Source: Acinetobacter halotolerans (GTDB lineage Bacteria; Pseudomonadota; Gammaproteobacteria; Pseudomonadales; Moraxellaceae). From it: a stretch of 64,000 nucleotides of DNA. This document shows positions 25,336 to 35,476 of the stretch, one piece after another (the first letter of the stretch is position 1; every line of letters starts with the position of its first letter). Under the pieces are notes generated by a model, which worked only from the letters and a program-made list of their open reading frames with translations, did no database searches and was not told the DNA's origin. The translations under genes were made by a program, and so were the position numbers. Where the stretch lies: NCBI RefSeq assembly GCF_004208515.1, contig NZ_SGIM01000010.1, forward strand, positions 1-64,000, written 5' to 3'.

Positions 25336-26652
25336 ATGAAAATAACGACACAAATGGATGGCGATATGCAAAGCACATACGCGACATCTCTATTAAAGCA
25401 AGAACAGTTTCCTGAAAGTGTAAAATTTTACTTTAAAAGGAAGCAACTTAAAGATCAACAAAATGAATTATCTGAGCTTCAAGATTTAGTTCGTCCTCGT
25501 CTAAGAATCGCGATTGTAACTGAAACCTGGCCACCAGAAATCAATGGTGTTGCTTTATCGATGATGCAATTATGTCAGGGGCTACAACGCCTTGGGCATA
25601 AAATATTATTGGTTCGACCTGCGCAAAAAGAAGTGTGTACTGAATTCCACCCTGAGCAAGAATGTTTAGTGTTGTCTCAACCGATTCCTAAGTATCCAAG
25701 TCTTCAGTTTGGTTGGCCGCAATATATAAAGGTTTCCAAAGCTTTTGAAAAGTTTGCGCCAGATGTGGTGCATATCGTGACTGAAGGGCCTTTGGGGCTC
25801 ACGGCTTTGCAAGCCGCTCGTTCTAAGAAGATAGCGGTTTCAAGTGGTTTTCATTCTCCATTTCAAGACTTTAGTCGATTTTTTGACTTGGCTTTTTTAG
25901 TAAAGCCGATTCAACGCTATTTGACGTGGTTCCACAACAGTACTGATGTTACCTGCGTGCCGAGTCAATATACCGAACAAGCCTTACGTGGTTTCGGTGT
26001 GACCTGTCCATTGGTGGTGGTTGGACGAGGTGTAGATACGGCAAAATTCTCACCAAAACATCGTTCAACACAATTACGCCAGCAATGGGGTGTTGATGCT
26101 GATACACGGGTGATGTTGTATGTCGGGCGCTTGTCACCAGAGAAAGAAGTGGATGTATTGATTAAAAGTTTCCACGCACTGCAAGCACAACAAGGCACAA
26201 ATTTTAAATTTGTGATCGTTGGTGATGGTCCTGATCGCGTGCGCTTAAGTAAATTAACCACCTCCAAAGATGTAATTTTTATGGGCAGCTTAAGCGGGCG
26301 TGAGCTTGCTGCTGCATATGCAAGTGCAGACGTTTTTACTTTTGCAAGCCAAGCCGATACTTTTGGAAATGTGGTATTAGAAGCGATAGCCAGTGGTCTA
26401 CCTGTCGTGGCTTATGATTATGTCTGTGCACATCAGCATGTCAAACAAGAGATTACAGGATGGTTGAGTCCACTAGGGAACACAGCCGATTTGATTCAAT
26501 CCATTTGTCAGTTGCCTGCGCTTCCGCAGTTGCGACAAATGGGCTTACTTGCCAGTGAAAGCGTCCAACAATCCAGTTGGCAATTTCCTGTACAACAATT
26601 AGAACAAGCACTTTATCAGGTAGCGAAGGAGTCTCCCATGACCGCTACCTAA
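25336..26652 (+). CDS. GT4-family glycosyltransferase, probable phosphate-starvation glycolipid synthase
   Basis: A GT-B glycosyltransferase of up to 438 residues. An unusual N-terminal extension of about 50 residues precedes RIAIVTETWPPEINGVALSM, the normal start of this family. The C-terminal donor domain has VGRLSPEKEVDVLIKSF and ADTFGNVVLEAIASGLPVVA, the EX7E element. It resembles alpha-mannosyl- or glucosyltransferases that make membrane glycolipids. The Pho box upstream suggests induction when phosphate is scarce, when glycolipids replace phospholipids. If TATAAG at 25322 is the -10 box, the ATG at 25336 would be almost leaderless and ATG 25366 is a more natural start. Confidence 0.82.
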   Translation: MKITTQMDGDMQSTYATSLLKQEQFPESVKFYFKRKQLKDQQNELSELQDLVRPRLRIAIVTETWPPEINGVALSMMQLCQGLQRLGHKILLVRPAQKEVCTEFHPEQECLVLSQPIPKYPSLQFGWPQYIKVSKAFEKFAPDVVHIVTEGPLGLTALQAARSKKIAVSSGFHSPFQDFSRFFDLAFLVKPIQRYLTWFHNSTDVTCVPSQYTEQALRGFGVTCPLVVVGRGVDTAKFSPKHRSTQLRQQWGVDADTRVMLYVGRLSPEKEVDVLIKSFHALQAQQGTNFKFVIVGDGPDRVRLSKLTTSKDVIFMGSLSGRELAAAYASADVFTFASQADTFGNVVLEAIASGLPVVAYDYVCAHQHVKQEITGWLSPLGNTADLIQSICQLPALPQLRQMGLLASESVQQSSWQFPVQQLEQALYQVAKESPMTAT

Positions 26653-26673
26653 ATTCTCAAATAGGAGAAGATG

Positions 26674-27225
26674 ATGAACTTTCAAAATGCAAAAATAAAA
26701 ATGTTAGATCTTGATTTAAAAGGGTGTTTATACCTTAACCATCTCTCACAGTCACAACGCATCGCCTTATTTTTTAAAACGATTAGTCGTTTGGGGGATG
26801 GTCCATTTTGGTATGTCATGTTGTTGTCTGTCTGGGCGATGCAAGGCTTGGCTTACGGTCTGCAAATTGTGTATTTGATCGTCGCAGGTTTGCTAGGCAC
26901 CTTAATTTATAAATTTTTGAAACACAAAACGACGCGTCCGAGACCTTATCAAGTCCATCAAGTCATTGTTTTGGGTGAGAGACCATTGGATCATTTTAGC
27001 TTTCCATCAGGGCATACCTTACATGCGGTTATGCTGACGATTACCTTAGGGTATATCCAACCAATTTTACTGCTATTGATGCTGCCATTTACCTTGCTGG
27101 TCGCCTTGTCACGAATGGTGCTGGGACTACATTACCCGAGTGATGTAATTGTAGGGGCGATGATTGGAGCGTCTGTTGCCAGTGCCATCATTTTGCTCGC
27201 ACCAAGTTTTAATATTCTTTTGTAA
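26674..27225 (+). CDS. PAP2-family membrane phosphatase
   Basis: A 183-residue membrane phosphatase with about five hydrophobic segments. The three PAP2 signature motifs are intact: KHKTTRPRP, the PSGHTLHA motif with its catalytic His, and SRMVLGLHYPSD, whose His and Asp complete the site. Such enzymes remove phosphate from phosphatidic acid, phosphatidylglycerol phosphate or undecaprenyl pyrophosphate. It begins 22 bp after the glycosyltransferase gene with AGGAG at a good distance, so they form one operon; diacylglycerol release for glycolipid synthesis would be a sensible role. ATG 26671 is an alternative start. Confidence 0.85.
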   Translation: MNFQNAKIKMLDLDLKGCLYLNHLSQSQRIALFFKTISRLGDGPFWYVMLLSVWAMQGLAYGLQIVYLIVAGLLGTLIYKFLKHKTTRPRPYQVHQVIVLGERPLDHFSFPSGHTLHAVMLTITLGYIQPILLLLMLPFTLLVALSRMVLGLHYPSDVIVGAMIGASVASAIILLAPSFNILL

Positions 27226-27308
27226 CCTATTTGCAAGAGAACACTACCGCTTAAATCTGATGATTTGTTAAAGTAGCTCTAATTATATTTATTTACTTAG
27301 GTTGTTAT

Positions 27309-27509
27309 ATGGGCTTACGTTGGACAGATACCATGGATATCGCGATTGAATTGGTCGAAGCACATCCAGAGGTGGATCCGCAATGGATCCGTTTTACCGA
27401 TCTTCATGCTTGGGTTTGCGCATTGCCAGATTTCAATGATGATCCGAATAAATCAACAGAAGGTTTGCTTGAAGCGATTCAAATGGCATGGCTGGATGAG
27501 GTTCGTTAG
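27309..27509 (+). CDS. iscX: Iron-sulfur assembly accessory protein IscX
   Basis: A 66-residue acidic IscX: LRWTDTMDIAIELVEAHPEVD, RFTDLHAWVCALPDF and LLEAIQMAWLDEVR are all typical. IscX binds IscS and iron and tunes Fe-S cluster synthesis. It normally closes the isc operon; here it stands alone between a PAP2 gene and ndk. Confidence 0.93.
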   Translation: MGLRWTDTMDIAIELVEAHPEVDPQWIRFTDLHAWVCALPDFNDDPNKSTEGLLEAIQMAWLDEVR

Positions 27510-27547
27510 AAATTCATCCGAAATCGTTGAACTTTTACAGATTCAAG

Positions 27548-27576
27548 CTGATTATTCGTGATGACATCGGTATAAT
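27548..27576 (+). promoter_or_regulatory. Likely ndk promoter
   Basis: TATAAT at 27571-27576 is a perfect -10 hexamer. A weak -35 (CTGATT, 27548-27553) lies 17 bp upstream. Transcription would begin about 27583, giving a 36-base leader to ndk. Confidence 0.55.
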
Positions 27577-27618
27577 GCGGCAAATTTTTTAATGTTTAGA
27601 CCATAATAGGAGCCAACC

Positions 27619-28050
27619 ATGGCGATTGAACGTACGTTATCTATTGTAAAACCAGATGCAGTTGCTAAAAACCACATCGGCGACATCTTTGCTCGTTTCG
27701 AAAAAGCGGGTTTAAAAATTGTTGCAACTAAAATGAAACAGCTTTCTCAAACTGATGCTGAAGGTTTCTATGCTGAGCACAAAGAACGTGGTTTCTTTGG
27801 TGACTTAGTTACTTTCATGACTTCTGGTCCAGTGGTTGTTTCAGTTCTTGAAGGCGAAAATGCAGTGCTTGCTCACCGTGAAATTTTAGGTGCAACAAAC
27901 CCTAAAGAAGCGGCGCCAGGTACAATCCGCGCTGATTTCGCTGAAAGCATCGATGAAAATGCTGCACACGGTTCTGACTCAGTTGCTTCTGCTGAGCGTG
28001 AAATCGCTTACTTCTTTGCTGATAACGAGATCTGCCCACGCACTCGTTAA
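27619..28050 (+). CDS. ndk: Nucleoside diphosphate kinase
   Basis: A 143-residue Ndk: [18 protein letters not shown] at the N-terminus, and [21 protein letters not shown] carrying the catalytic His that is phosphorylated. It balances NTP and dNTP pools by moving phosphate from ATP. It has its own promoter and terminator. The codon choice is markedly regular (highly expressed gene). Confidence 0.98.
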   Translation: MAIERTLSIVKPDAVAKNHIGDIFARFEKAGLKIVATKMKQLSQTDAEGFYAEHKERGFFGDLVTFMTSGPVVVSVLEGENAVLAHREILGATNPKEAAPGTIRADFAESIDENAAHGSDSVASAEREIAYFFADNEICPRTR

Positions 28051-28065
28051 TCCAAAGTATTCAAG

Positions 28066-28100
28066 CCAGATAAGTGGTATACTACTTATCTGGTTTTTTA
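28066..28100 (+). terminator. Terminator after ndk
   Basis: CCAGATAAGT and ACTTATCTGG form a 10-bp perfect stem around GGTATACT, followed by six T. It lies 15 bp after the ndk stop. Confidence 0.9.
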
Positions 28101-28171
28101 TTTTTTATAGATTGTGTTGTGCAAATAATGCACAGTGTTTTCTAGTGCTGATATTGTTTAGGTAAATTCAC

Positions 28172-29407
28172 ATGAGTTCTGCAGTCGTCGTTTCATCAGA
28201 AAATTCAGATGAAAAACAACAGTCATTCACTACGCCTGTCGTTCAAGCTGCCGACAATAAAGTAAATTTACTTGGCATGTCGCGAGTTGAACTCGAAAAA
28301 TTCTTTGAAGACATGGGCGAAAAAAAGTTTCGTGCCGGTCAGATCATGAAGTGGATTCATCAATACTTCGTTACTGATTTTGCTGAGATGACCAATATCT
28401 CAGGTAAATTGCGTGAAAAACTCGAAAAAATTTGTGAAATTAAAGCTCCTGAAGTGGTTCATCGTAACTATTCAAAAGACGGAACACGTAAGTGGGTATT
28501 CCGTGTGGGCGAAGGTGACGGTTCTTTAGTTGAAACGGTATTGATTCCTGCGGAAGATAAAACAGGCTCTCGTAAGACCTTATGTATTTCTTCACAAGTG
28601 GGCTGTGCATTAGATTGCTCATTTTGCTCGACTGGTAAACAAGGTTTCCAACGTGATTTAACCCCAGCGGAAATTATTGGTCAGCTTTGGATGGCCAATT
28701 ATTCCTATATGGAAGAAGTGCCTGTAGCAGAGCGCGAGCGCACGGTAACCAATGTCGTGATGATGGGCATGGGCGAGCCATTATTAAATTATGATGCAGT
28801 CCTCAGCTCAATGCGCTTGATGTTGGATGATTTTGCTTATGGAATGTCTAAACGTCGTGTGACTTTATCAACCTCTGGTGTTGTTCCTAAAATTGATCAG
28901 TTAATACAAGATATTGATGTGGCATTGGCGATCTCATTACATGCACCGAATGATGAGTTACGTAATGAATTGGTGCCAATTAATAAAAAATATCCATTAG
29001 AACAATTGATTGCTGCATGTCAGCGATATTTGGCCAAAGATGGCAATGAAAGTGCGCGTAAACACGTCACCATTGAGTATGTCATGTTGGAAGGGGTCAA
29101 TGATCATCCAGAGCATGCACAACAACTGGTGAAATTGTTAAAAAATTTACCGAGTAAAATTAACTTAATTCCATTCAATCCATTTCCGCATGCGCCTTAT
29201 GGGCGTTCAAGTCGTAACCGCATCATTGCTTTCCAAAAAACTTTGTCTGATGCTGGATTTGTGTGTACGATTCGTCAGACACGTGGTGATGATATTGATG
29301 CTGCGTGTGGACAATTGGTGGGACAAGTTGCTGACCGTACTCGTCGCGCTGAACAGTGGAAAAAGAAAGTGGCGCAACGACAAGAAATTTTGCGCACACA
29401 AGGATAA
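28172..29407 (+). CDS. rlmN: Dual-specificity RNA methyltransferase RlmN
   Basis: A 411-residue radical-SAM enzyme. The CX3CX2C cluster motif is Cys145, Cys149 and Cys152 (CALDCSFC), with [16 protein letters not shown] after it and a late Cys in [20 protein letters not shown] for the methyl-transfer step. RlmN puts a methyl group on C2 of an adenine in 23S rRNA and in some tRNAs. The N-terminus carries about 30 extra, low-complexity residues. It heads the conserved block with pilF, rodZ, ispG and hisS. Confidence 0.97.
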   Translation: MSSAVVVSSENSDEKQQSFTTPVVQAADNKVNLLGMSRVELEKFFEDMGEKKFRAGQIMKWIHQYFVTDFAEMTNISGKLREKLEKICEIKAPEVVHRNYSKDGTRKWVFRVGEGDGSLVETVLIPAEDKTGSRKTLCISSQVGCALDCSFCSTGKQGFQRDLTPAEIIGQLWMANYSYMEEVPVAERERTVTNVVMMGMGEPLLNYDAVLSSMRLMLDDFAYGMSKRRVTLSTSGVVPKIDQLIQDIDVALAISLHAPNDELRNELVPINKKYPLEQLIAACQRYLAKDGNESARKHVTIEYVMLEGVNDHPEHAQQLVKLLKNLPSKINLIPFNPFPHAPYGRSSRNRIIAFQKTLSDAGFVCTIRQTRGDDIDAACGQLVGQVADRTRRAEQWKKKVAQRQEILRTQG

Positions 29408-29424
29408 AACTTGGGGATAAAGCG

Positions 29425-30225
29425 TTGAATACAACTCGACTAAAAACGATTATAGCGACAACAGTTGTACTTACTGTGTGGGGTTTAACAGCTTGCCAAA
29501 CCACATCATCGACCAAAAATCCCGAAAAGGCTGTGCAGGTTCGTAGCCAGTTAGCAGCAGAATATATTCGTAACGGTGATCTCGATGCTGCTAAACGTTC
29601 ACTTGACCAAGCCTTAAAAATCAATGCCCGTGATGCAAATGCCAATATGATGATGGGCATTTTACTGCAACAAGAGGGTAGTAAGCTGAATATGGAAAAA
29701 GCAGACGCATATTTTAAGCGCGCAATTTCTGCTGAACCGAATAATGCACAAGCTCGTAATAATTACGGTACATATTTGTATCAAATGCAGCGCTATAATG
29801 AAGCGATTGAGCAATTTACCCGTGCTGGTGCAACCTTGGGTTATGATCAACGCTTTCAGGCGTTGGAAAATTTAGGCCGGATCTATTTAATCGTAGGTGA
29901 TGTTGCGAATGCTGAAAAATCATTCAAACAGGCACTACAAGCAAATCGAAATGCAACCATTTCAATGTTAGAGTTGTCGGAAATTTTCTATTTGCAACAA
30001 AATAATAGAGACGCGTCACAATTATATGAACAATATGTTCGTAATGTGGGACAAAAAAACCAAGGTGCACGTGCGCTTTGGCTGGGTATACGCATTGCTC
30101 GTGCGAATGCGGATCAATTGGGAATGCAAGTGTTGGTCAATCAATTGCGTGCTTTATTTCCAGAAAGTCTAGAATATCAACGTTATTTGCAATTACAGTA
30201 CAGTACTGAGGCCGTATGGAAATAA
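29425..30225 (+). CDS. pilF: Type IV pilus assembly lipoprotein PilF (PilW), TPR repeats
   Basis: A TTG at 29425 (in frame, after GGGGATAAAG) gives a lipoprotein of 266 residues. The signal ends with the lipobox LTAC at Cys24. Six or so TPR motifs follow, e.g. EYIRNGDLDAAKRSLDQALK and ARNNYGTYLYQMQRYNEAIE. PilF/PilW is the pilotin that places the PilQ secretin in the outer membrane. The frame is open upstream into rlmN, but only the TTG start gives a clean signal peptide. It overlaps rodZ by ten bases. Confidence 0.93.
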   Translation: MNTTRLKTIIATTVVLTVWGLTACQTTSSTKNPEKAVQVRSQLAAEYIRNGDLDAAKRSLDQALKINARDANANMMMGILLQQEGSKLNMEKADAYFKRAISAEPNNAQARNNYGTYLYQMQRYNEAIEQFTRAGATLGYDQRFQALENLGRIYLIVGDVANAEKSFKQALQANRNATISMLELSEIFYLQQNNRDASQLYEQYVRNVGQKNQGARALWLGIRIARANADQLGMQVLVNQLRALFPESLEYQRYLQLQYSTEAVWK

Positions 30226-31007
30226 ATCCAAATTCACATCAGCCAACTGGCTCAAACTCTCCTTCGTCAACTTTGGGAAATATTCAACGACCTGGTGAGT
30301 ATTTGCGTCAAATTCGTATTGCACAAAAGAAAGAACTGCAAGAGATTGCGCGTGAAATGAATATGCCTGTCAAAACCTTGACGGCATTAGAGCAAGATGA
30401 TTATACGTCATTGCCTGAAGCAACTTTCATCAAAGGGTATTATCGTGCTTACGCAAAGTATTTAAATGCAGATGCCAGCGCCATAATTCACCGTTTTGAT
30501 GAAATTTATGTCAATGATACGGGGTTAAAAGCAAGTCATGCTTTGAATAACTCACCGATTAAAATCATGGGTAAACTTTCAGGTTCGAACAGTGTTCGTA
30601 ATCGTCAATGGTTAAAGCGTATTGCGATTCTAGTGATTATCATTTTGCTTGGTTGGTTAGCTGTTATGGCTGTGCAGAACTGGTCATCAAGCACAAAAGA
30701 TGATGTTGACGTTCCAAAGATTACCAATTCAAATATTGAAATTCTCCCAATGGCAAATACCGTCGCAACATCAGGTGACCAGCTTGTATTGAATTTTAGC
30801 CGTCCAACATCTGTACATATTGTGGATTCAACAGCTAAAGTTTTGGCGACAGGTCGTCAAGCTTCGACTTTAACCCTTACCGGTGAATCACCTTTCCAAA
30901 TTCGTTTGGATGATGCGACCGCTGTATCACTCAGCTTAAATCAAGAACAGATTTCCTTGCGTCCTTATACTGTAAATGGTAAAGCTGAATTCCGTTTGTC
31001 TCGCTAA
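30216..31007 (+). CDS. rodZ: Cytoskeletal protein RodZ
   Basis: A 263-residue RodZ-type protein. The cytoplasmic helix-turn-helix domain (about residues 25-95) starts GEYLRQIRIAQKKELQEIAR; one membrane segment, about residues 130-150, is LKRIAILVIIILLGWLAVMAV; and a periplasmic DUF4115 domain (SGDQLVLNFSRPTSVHIVD) closes the protein. RodZ links MreB to the cell-elongation machinery. The gene overlaps pilF and precedes ispG. Confidence 0.93.
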   Translation: MEINPNSHQPTGSNSPSSTLGNIQRPGEYLRQIRIAQKKELQEIAREMNMPVKTLTALEQDDYTSLPEATFIKGYYRAYAKYLNADASAIIHRFDEIYVNDTGLKASHALNNSPIKIMGKLSGSNSVRNRQWLKRIAILVIIILLGWLAVMAVQNWSSSTKDDVDVPKITNSNIEILPMANTVATSGDQLVLNFSRPTSVHIVDSTAKVLATGRQASTLTLTGESPFQIRLDDATAVSLSLNQEQISLRPYTVNGKAEFRLSR

Positions 31008-31029
31008 TGTTAAAAGGTAGAGCTATACG

Positions 31030-32145
31030 ATGATCGTGAACCCAATTAAGCGCCGCCCAACACGTAAAATTCGTGTGGGATCGGTGTATGTCGGTGGTGA
31101 TGCCCCGATTAGTGTTCAGAGTATGACCAATACTGAAACGTGTGATGTTGATGCGACTGTCGCGCAAATTGAGCGGTGTGCAGAAGCTGGTGCAGACATT
31201 ATGCGTGTTTCTGTGCCCTCGATGGAAGCAGCAGAGGCATTTGGTGCGATTCGTAAACGTGTTTCTGTGCCCCTAGTGGCAGATATTCACTTTGATCATC
31301 GTATTGCATTGGCTGTGGCGGATTATGGCGCAGATTGCTTACGGATTAATCCAGGCAACATTGGCTCTGATCAAAAAGTACGTGAAGTCGTTGCAGCCGC
31401 CAAACATCATGATATTTCAATCCGTATCGGGGTGAATGCAGGGTCGCTAGAAAAAGATCTACAAGCGAAATATGGCGAACCAACAGGTCAAGCTTTGCTT
31501 GAATCTGCGATGCGTCATATTGATATTCTTGATCGTTTAGATTTTCATGAGTTTAAAATCAGTGTAAAAGCATCGAATGTGTTTTTAACCATGGATGCTT
31601 ATCGTTTGTTATCGCAACAGATTGATAATCCATTGCATCTAGGCGTGACTGAGGCAGGAATTTATCGCACAGGTACTGTGAAATCAGCGATCGCACTTGG
31701 CGGATTACTGATGGAAGGTATTGGCGATACCATGCGAATTTCGCTGGCTGCTGAACCCGAAGATGAAATTAAAATTGGCTTTGATATTTTAAAATCATTG
31801 GGGTTGCGCTCAAATGGGATTAACTTTATTGCTTGCCCGAGTTGTTCACGTCAAGAGTTCAACGTGATTCAAGTGATGCAAGCATTAGAAGAACGTTTAG
31901 AAGATATTCGTACACCGATGGATTTATCTGTGATCGGATGTAAAGTGAATGGTCCTGGTGAAGCCAAAGAAGCCGATATTGGTATCGTTGGTGCGTCACC
32001 GCGTTCACTGGTCTATCGAAATGGTGAAAAAAGTCATTTAATTGACACCAATCAGTTGGTTGATGAAATAGAGACAATGGTTCGTCAACGTGTTCAAGAG
32101 CTTGAAGAAGCCAAATCTAAAGAAATTATTCGTAGTTCATCATGA
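31030..32145 (+). CDS. ispG: 4-hydroxy-3-methylbut-2-en-1-yl diphosphate synthase (flavodoxin)
   Basis: A 371-residue IspG. It has the (beta/alpha)8 part with [19 protein letters not shown] and [12 protein letters not shown], and the 4Fe-4S part with CPSCSRQEF and [13 protein letters not shown], whose three Cys hold the cluster. It makes HMBPP in the methylerythritol-phosphate route to isoprenoids. It overlaps hisS by four bases (ATGA). Confidence 0.97.
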   Translation: MIVNPIKRRPTRKIRVGSVYVGGDAPISVQSMTNTETCDVDATVAQIERCAEAGADIMRVSVPSMEAAEAFGAIRKRVSVPLVADIHFDHRIALAVADYGADCLRINPGNIGSDQKVREVVAAAKHHDISIRIGVNAGSLEKDLQAKYGEPTGQALLESAMRHIDILDRLDFHEFKISVKASNVFLTMDAYRLLSQQIDNPLHLGVTEAGIYRTGTVKSAIALGGLLMEGIGDTMRISLAAEPEDEIKIGFDILKSLGLRSNGINFIACPSCSRQEFNVIQVMQALEERLEDIRTPMDLSVIGCKVNGPGEAKEADIGIVGASPRSLVYRNGEKSHLIDTNQLVDEIETMVRQRVQELEEAKSKEIIRSSS

Positions 32146-33434
32146 GTTCAATCGTCGCGATCAAAGGTTTTAATGACACCCTTCCAACGCAAACTGCAGC
32201 TTGGAGAAGTCTGGAACAACATCTTGCATCTTTAATGGATGCTTATGGTTATCAACAAATTCGTTTGCCTATCGTAGAGCAAACAGGTTTATTTAAACGT
32301 GCCATTGGTGATGCAACCGATATTGTTGAAAAAGAAATGTATACCTTTTTCGATAAAGGAAACCCACCAGAATCGCTGACTTTGCGCCCTGAAGGCACAG
32401 CGGGCTGTGTACGTGCCATGTTGGAACATAACTTATTGCGTGGTGCAACACCACGTGTTTGGTATGTTGGGCCAATGTTCCGTTATGAAAAACCACAAAA
32501 GGGTCGTTATCGTCAGTTTCATCAGTTTGGTGTAGAAACCTTTGGTGTCGCTACCCCTGATATTGATGCTGAACTTATTTTAATGACTGCACGTCTGTGG
32601 AAACGTATGGGTGTCGCAGACAAAGTTCGTTTAGAGCTCAATACTTTGGGTGAAACAGATGAACGTGCTGAGTATCGTGCAGCTTTGGTTGAGTTTTTAA
32701 CTCAGCACAAAGAAGCATTAGACGAAGATTCTCAACGCCGTCTCAGCACCAATCCATTGCGTATTTTGGACTCTAAGAGTGAATCAACTCAAAAGATTTT
32801 AGAAAATGCTCCTAAGTTGCATGATTTCTTAAAAGAAGATTCCATCAATCACTTTGAACAATTAAAGCAATACTTAACCGATGCTGGCATTGAATTTGTG
32901 ATTAACCAAAAATTGGTGCGTGGTTTAGATTACTACAATAAGACTGTTTTCGAGTGGACCACCACCATGTTGGGGTCACAAGGGACTGTCTGTGCGGGTG
33001 GACGTTACGACGGTTTGGTTGGACAGCTAAAAGGTAAAGCGGATCAAACTGTACCAGCAGTCGGTTTTGCGATGGGAATGGAGCGTTTGTTACTGTTGCT
33101 TGAGCAAGTAGAACAAGTGAGTGTTGTACGCGACTGTGAAGTGTTCTTGTTGGCTGAACCTGCCTATCAAGCCAAAGCATTGTTACTTGCTGAGCAAATT
33201 CGTGATCAACTTGAAGCTGCAAATAGCCCAATTCGCCTTAAAACAGGCTCTAAAGGTAGTATGAAAAGCCAAATGAAAAAGGCCGATCAGTCTGGTGCGA
33301 TCTATGCGGTGATTTTGGGTGAGCGCGAGTGGGAATCACAGCAGCTTTTGGTGAAGGAGCTTGCAACTGCAGAGCAGTCACAAGTTGCCATAGCAGAGCT
33401 GACCTCATTTTTTATCGAAAAATTTAAACAATAA
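32142..33434 (+). CDS. hisS: Histidine--tRNA ligase
   Basis: A 430-residue class II synthetase. Motif 2 includes [25 protein letters not shown]; the histidine-specific motifs are [15 protein letters not shown] and [11 protein letters not shown]; motif 3 is [14 protein letters not shown]. The C-terminal anticodon-binding domain starts near residue 335. Coupled to ispG by the overlapping start. Confidence 0.98.
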   Translation: MSSIVAIKGFNDTLPTQTAAWRSLEQHLASLMDAYGYQQIRLPIVEQTGLFKRAIGDATDIVEKEMYTFFDKGNPPESLTLRPEGTAGCVRAMLEHNLLRGATPRVWYVGPMFRYEKPQKGRYRQFHQFGVETFGVATPDIDAELILMTARLWKRMGVADKVRLELNTLGETDERAEYRAALVEFLTQHKEALDEDSQRRLSTNPLRILDSKSESTQKILENAPKLHDFLKEDSINHFEQLKQYLTDAGIEFVINQKLVRGLDYYNKTVFEWTTTMLGSQGTVCAGGRYDGLVGQLKGKADQTVPAVGFAMGMERLLLLLEQVEQVSVVRDCEVFLLAEPAYQAKALLLAEQIRDQLEAANSPIRLKTGSKGSMKSQMKKADQSGAIYAVILGEREWESQQLLVKELATAEQSQVAIAELTSFFIEKFKQ

Positions 33435-33458
33435 AATATTTAGGAAAAGGACAATCAC

Positions 33459-34157
33459 ATGAGTTTAAGTGATGATGAACAATTCGACCAATTTAAGTCG
33501 TTTGCCAAAAAATATGGTTCTGCAATCATTAGCGGAATTCTCATTGCCTTGATTGCCTTTTTCGGATGGGAATATTGGCAAAAGAAAACGCTTGCTGAAG
33601 CGCAGAGTCAAACAGCAAAAGTACAAAAGTTGATGGATGAGGCAAAAGTCATTTCGGATCAACCGAATGCTTTTGCGACGATATCTGAATCAGCAGATAA
33701 AATTGTGAAAGAAGATGCAAATTCGGTTCATGCAATCCAGACACAATTTTTGTTAGCTAAGTTGGCTTATGATAAAGATGACTATGCGGCGGCTGAAAAA
33801 GCGTTGAAGAAAGTCGAAAATACAACAGTCAAAGATGCTGGTTTGGTACAAATTGTTAAACTACGTTTAGCAGATGCACAACTTGCACAGAAAAAGTATG
33901 ACGAAGCCTTAAAAACACTAGCGAATGTTACTGAGCCTACGTTTAAAGCGACAGTAGATGAACTTCGCGGTGATATTTTTGTTGCGAAGAAAGACACTGA
34001 ATCCGCACGTAAAGCTTATCAAAGTGCATGGGATAGCTTGATCGAACGTAAAAAAGAGCGCCAGCTTTTACAAATTAAACTCGAAAGTGTTGGCGTTTTA
34101 GTAGATGATCCTGAAATTGAGCGCCCGATCTTAGATACCAATGTGGATGAGTCTTAA
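33459..34157 (+). CDS. yfgM: YfgM-family ancillary SecYEG translocon subunit
   Basis: A 232-residue protein: a short cytoplasmic start (SLSDDEQFDQFKSFAKKYG), one membrane segment (IISGILIALIAFFGWEYW) and a periplasmic TPR-like helical domain with KAYQSAW and a characteristic negative tail. YfgM works with PpiD at the Sec translocon and helps periplasmic folding. It sits in the canonical hisS-yfgM-bamB-der order and its stop overlaps the bamB start by one base. Confidence 0.92.
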   Translation: MSLSDDEQFDQFKSFAKKYGSAIISGILIALIAFFGWEYWQKKTLAEAQSQTAKVQKLMDEAKVISDQPNAFATISESADKIVKEDANSVHAIQTQFLLAKLAYDKDDYAAAEKALKKVENTTVKDAGLVQIVKLRLADAQLAQKKYDEALKTLANVTEPTFKATVDELRGDIFVAKKDTESARKAYQSAWDSLIERKKERQLLQIKLESVGVLVDDPEIERPILDTNVDES

Positions 34158-35299
34158 TGCAGAATAAACTAAAACTACCATTGGCAATCGCCATTGCCTC
34201 AGCTTTATTCGTTGGATGTTCGAGTAATAAAGTTAAGCCAGTGAAACCAAACCCATTGCCAAAAATTACGCAAGAACAAAGTTTAAACCTTGTTTTTTCT
34301 CAAAGTGTTTCATCTACCAATGCTGCTGAGTCGTTACGTTTGCAGTTAGATACGGATAATGGCGTGATTTTTACGCCTGATCCTGATGGGCAAGTTTCAG
34401 CTTATAAAGGCAAAGAGCGTCTTTGGAAAAGTAAGATAACCAAACAAGAGCTAACTGCTGGTGTTGAAGCAGGTGAAGGGATTGTTGTTGTTGGAAATCG
34501 GAAAGGACAATTGTTCGCTTTAGACCAAGCTACAGGTGAGCAGAAGTGGGTAACACAGTTGTCTGGTGCTATTTTATCTCCTTCCTCGATACAGTTGGGG
34601 CGGGTGATTACACTGGCAAATGATGGAACTGTCTTTGCACATGATGCTGTTTCAGGACAACAGGTTTGGGCATATAAGCTGCCAAATATTCAGTTTAGCT
34701 TACGTGGCCAAGCTGCTCCTGTACCTTTGGATGAACGCACGGTACTGATTGCTTCAGCAAATGCGTATATCTACGCAATCGATGTGATTAGCGGTATTCC
34801 ACAGTTTCAACGTCGTGTTGCTATCAGCGAAGGTCGTTCCGATATTCAACGTTTGATTGATATCAATGGTGATCCAGTGGTTGCGGGTCAGTATTTAGTG
34901 ACCAGTAGCTTCCAAGGGCAAGTGACTGTAACTGATTTAGCGACACAACGTGTGGTGTGGAGCGAAGACGCGAGCAGTACCAACCGTCCAGAAGTATCAG
35001 AAGATAAAGTATTTATCTCAACTGTTGATGGTAAGTTAAATGCCTACGATCTCAGTACAGGTGAGTTGGTTTGGCAGAATGAAAGCTTATTGAATCGTAA
35101 GTTGAGTAATCCTGTGATGTTGGGACAGAATCTTGTAGTTGGTGATTTGGATGGTGTTTTGCATCTGATTGACCCTGCAACTGGTCGCTTGGTTGGACGC
35201 GCTAAAACACGTGGAGATGTCCGCACATTACGTGTCATCGACAACCAACTTTATGTCGCTACTCAAAAAGGTGCATTAAGCATTTGGCAGAATCGTTAA
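34157..35299 (+). CDS. bamB: Outer membrane assembly lipoprotein BamB
   Basis: A 380-residue lipoprotein with signal and lipobox FVGC (Cys21). The mature part is an eight-bladed PQQ-type beta propeller; the repeats read LFALDQATGEQKWVTQL, FAHDAVSGQQVWAYKL, LNAYDLSTGELVWQNES and so on. BamB binds BamA in the BAM complex that inserts beta-barrel proteins. Confidence 0.96.
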   Translation: MQNKLKLPLAIAIASALFVGCSSNKVKPVKPNPLPKITQEQSLNLVFSQSVSSTNAAESLRLQLDTDNGVIFTPDPDGQVSAYKGKERLWKSKITKQELTAGVEAGEGIVVVGNRKGQLFALDQATGEQKWVTQLSGAILSPSSIQLGRVITLANDGTVFAHDAVSGQQVWAYKLPNIQFSLRGQAAPVPLDERTVLIASANAYIYAIDVISGIPQFQRRVAISEGRSDIQRLIDINGDPVVAGQYLVTSSFQGQVTVTDLATQRVVWSEDASSTNRPEVSEDKVFISTVDGKLNAYDLSTGELVWQNESLLNRKLSNPVMLGQNLVVGDLDGVLHLIDPATGRLVGRAKTRGDVRTLRVIDNQLYVATQKGALSIWQNR

Positions 35300-35353
35300 T
35301 TTTGCCTAATGTGTGGTAAAATTCGAGTTAGCGAATTGCACTTTTAAAAATAC

Positions 35354-35389
35354 TTCGGGGTGTTTGTTTAAACAAAACCCCGAATTTTT
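35354..35389 (+). terminator. Terminator after bamB
   Basis: TTCGGGGT and ACCCCGAA form the outer stem, with TTTG/CAAA continuing inward, followed by five T. It separates bamB from der, which then likely has its own promoter in 35390-35476. Confidence 0.85.
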
Positions 35390-35476
35390 ATTATGATCAT
35401 TTGATCACTGAAAATCTTCCATACTGTTTCTGATACGATGTCATCAACGATGGCTCGTCTGAATTAAGGTTAATTT

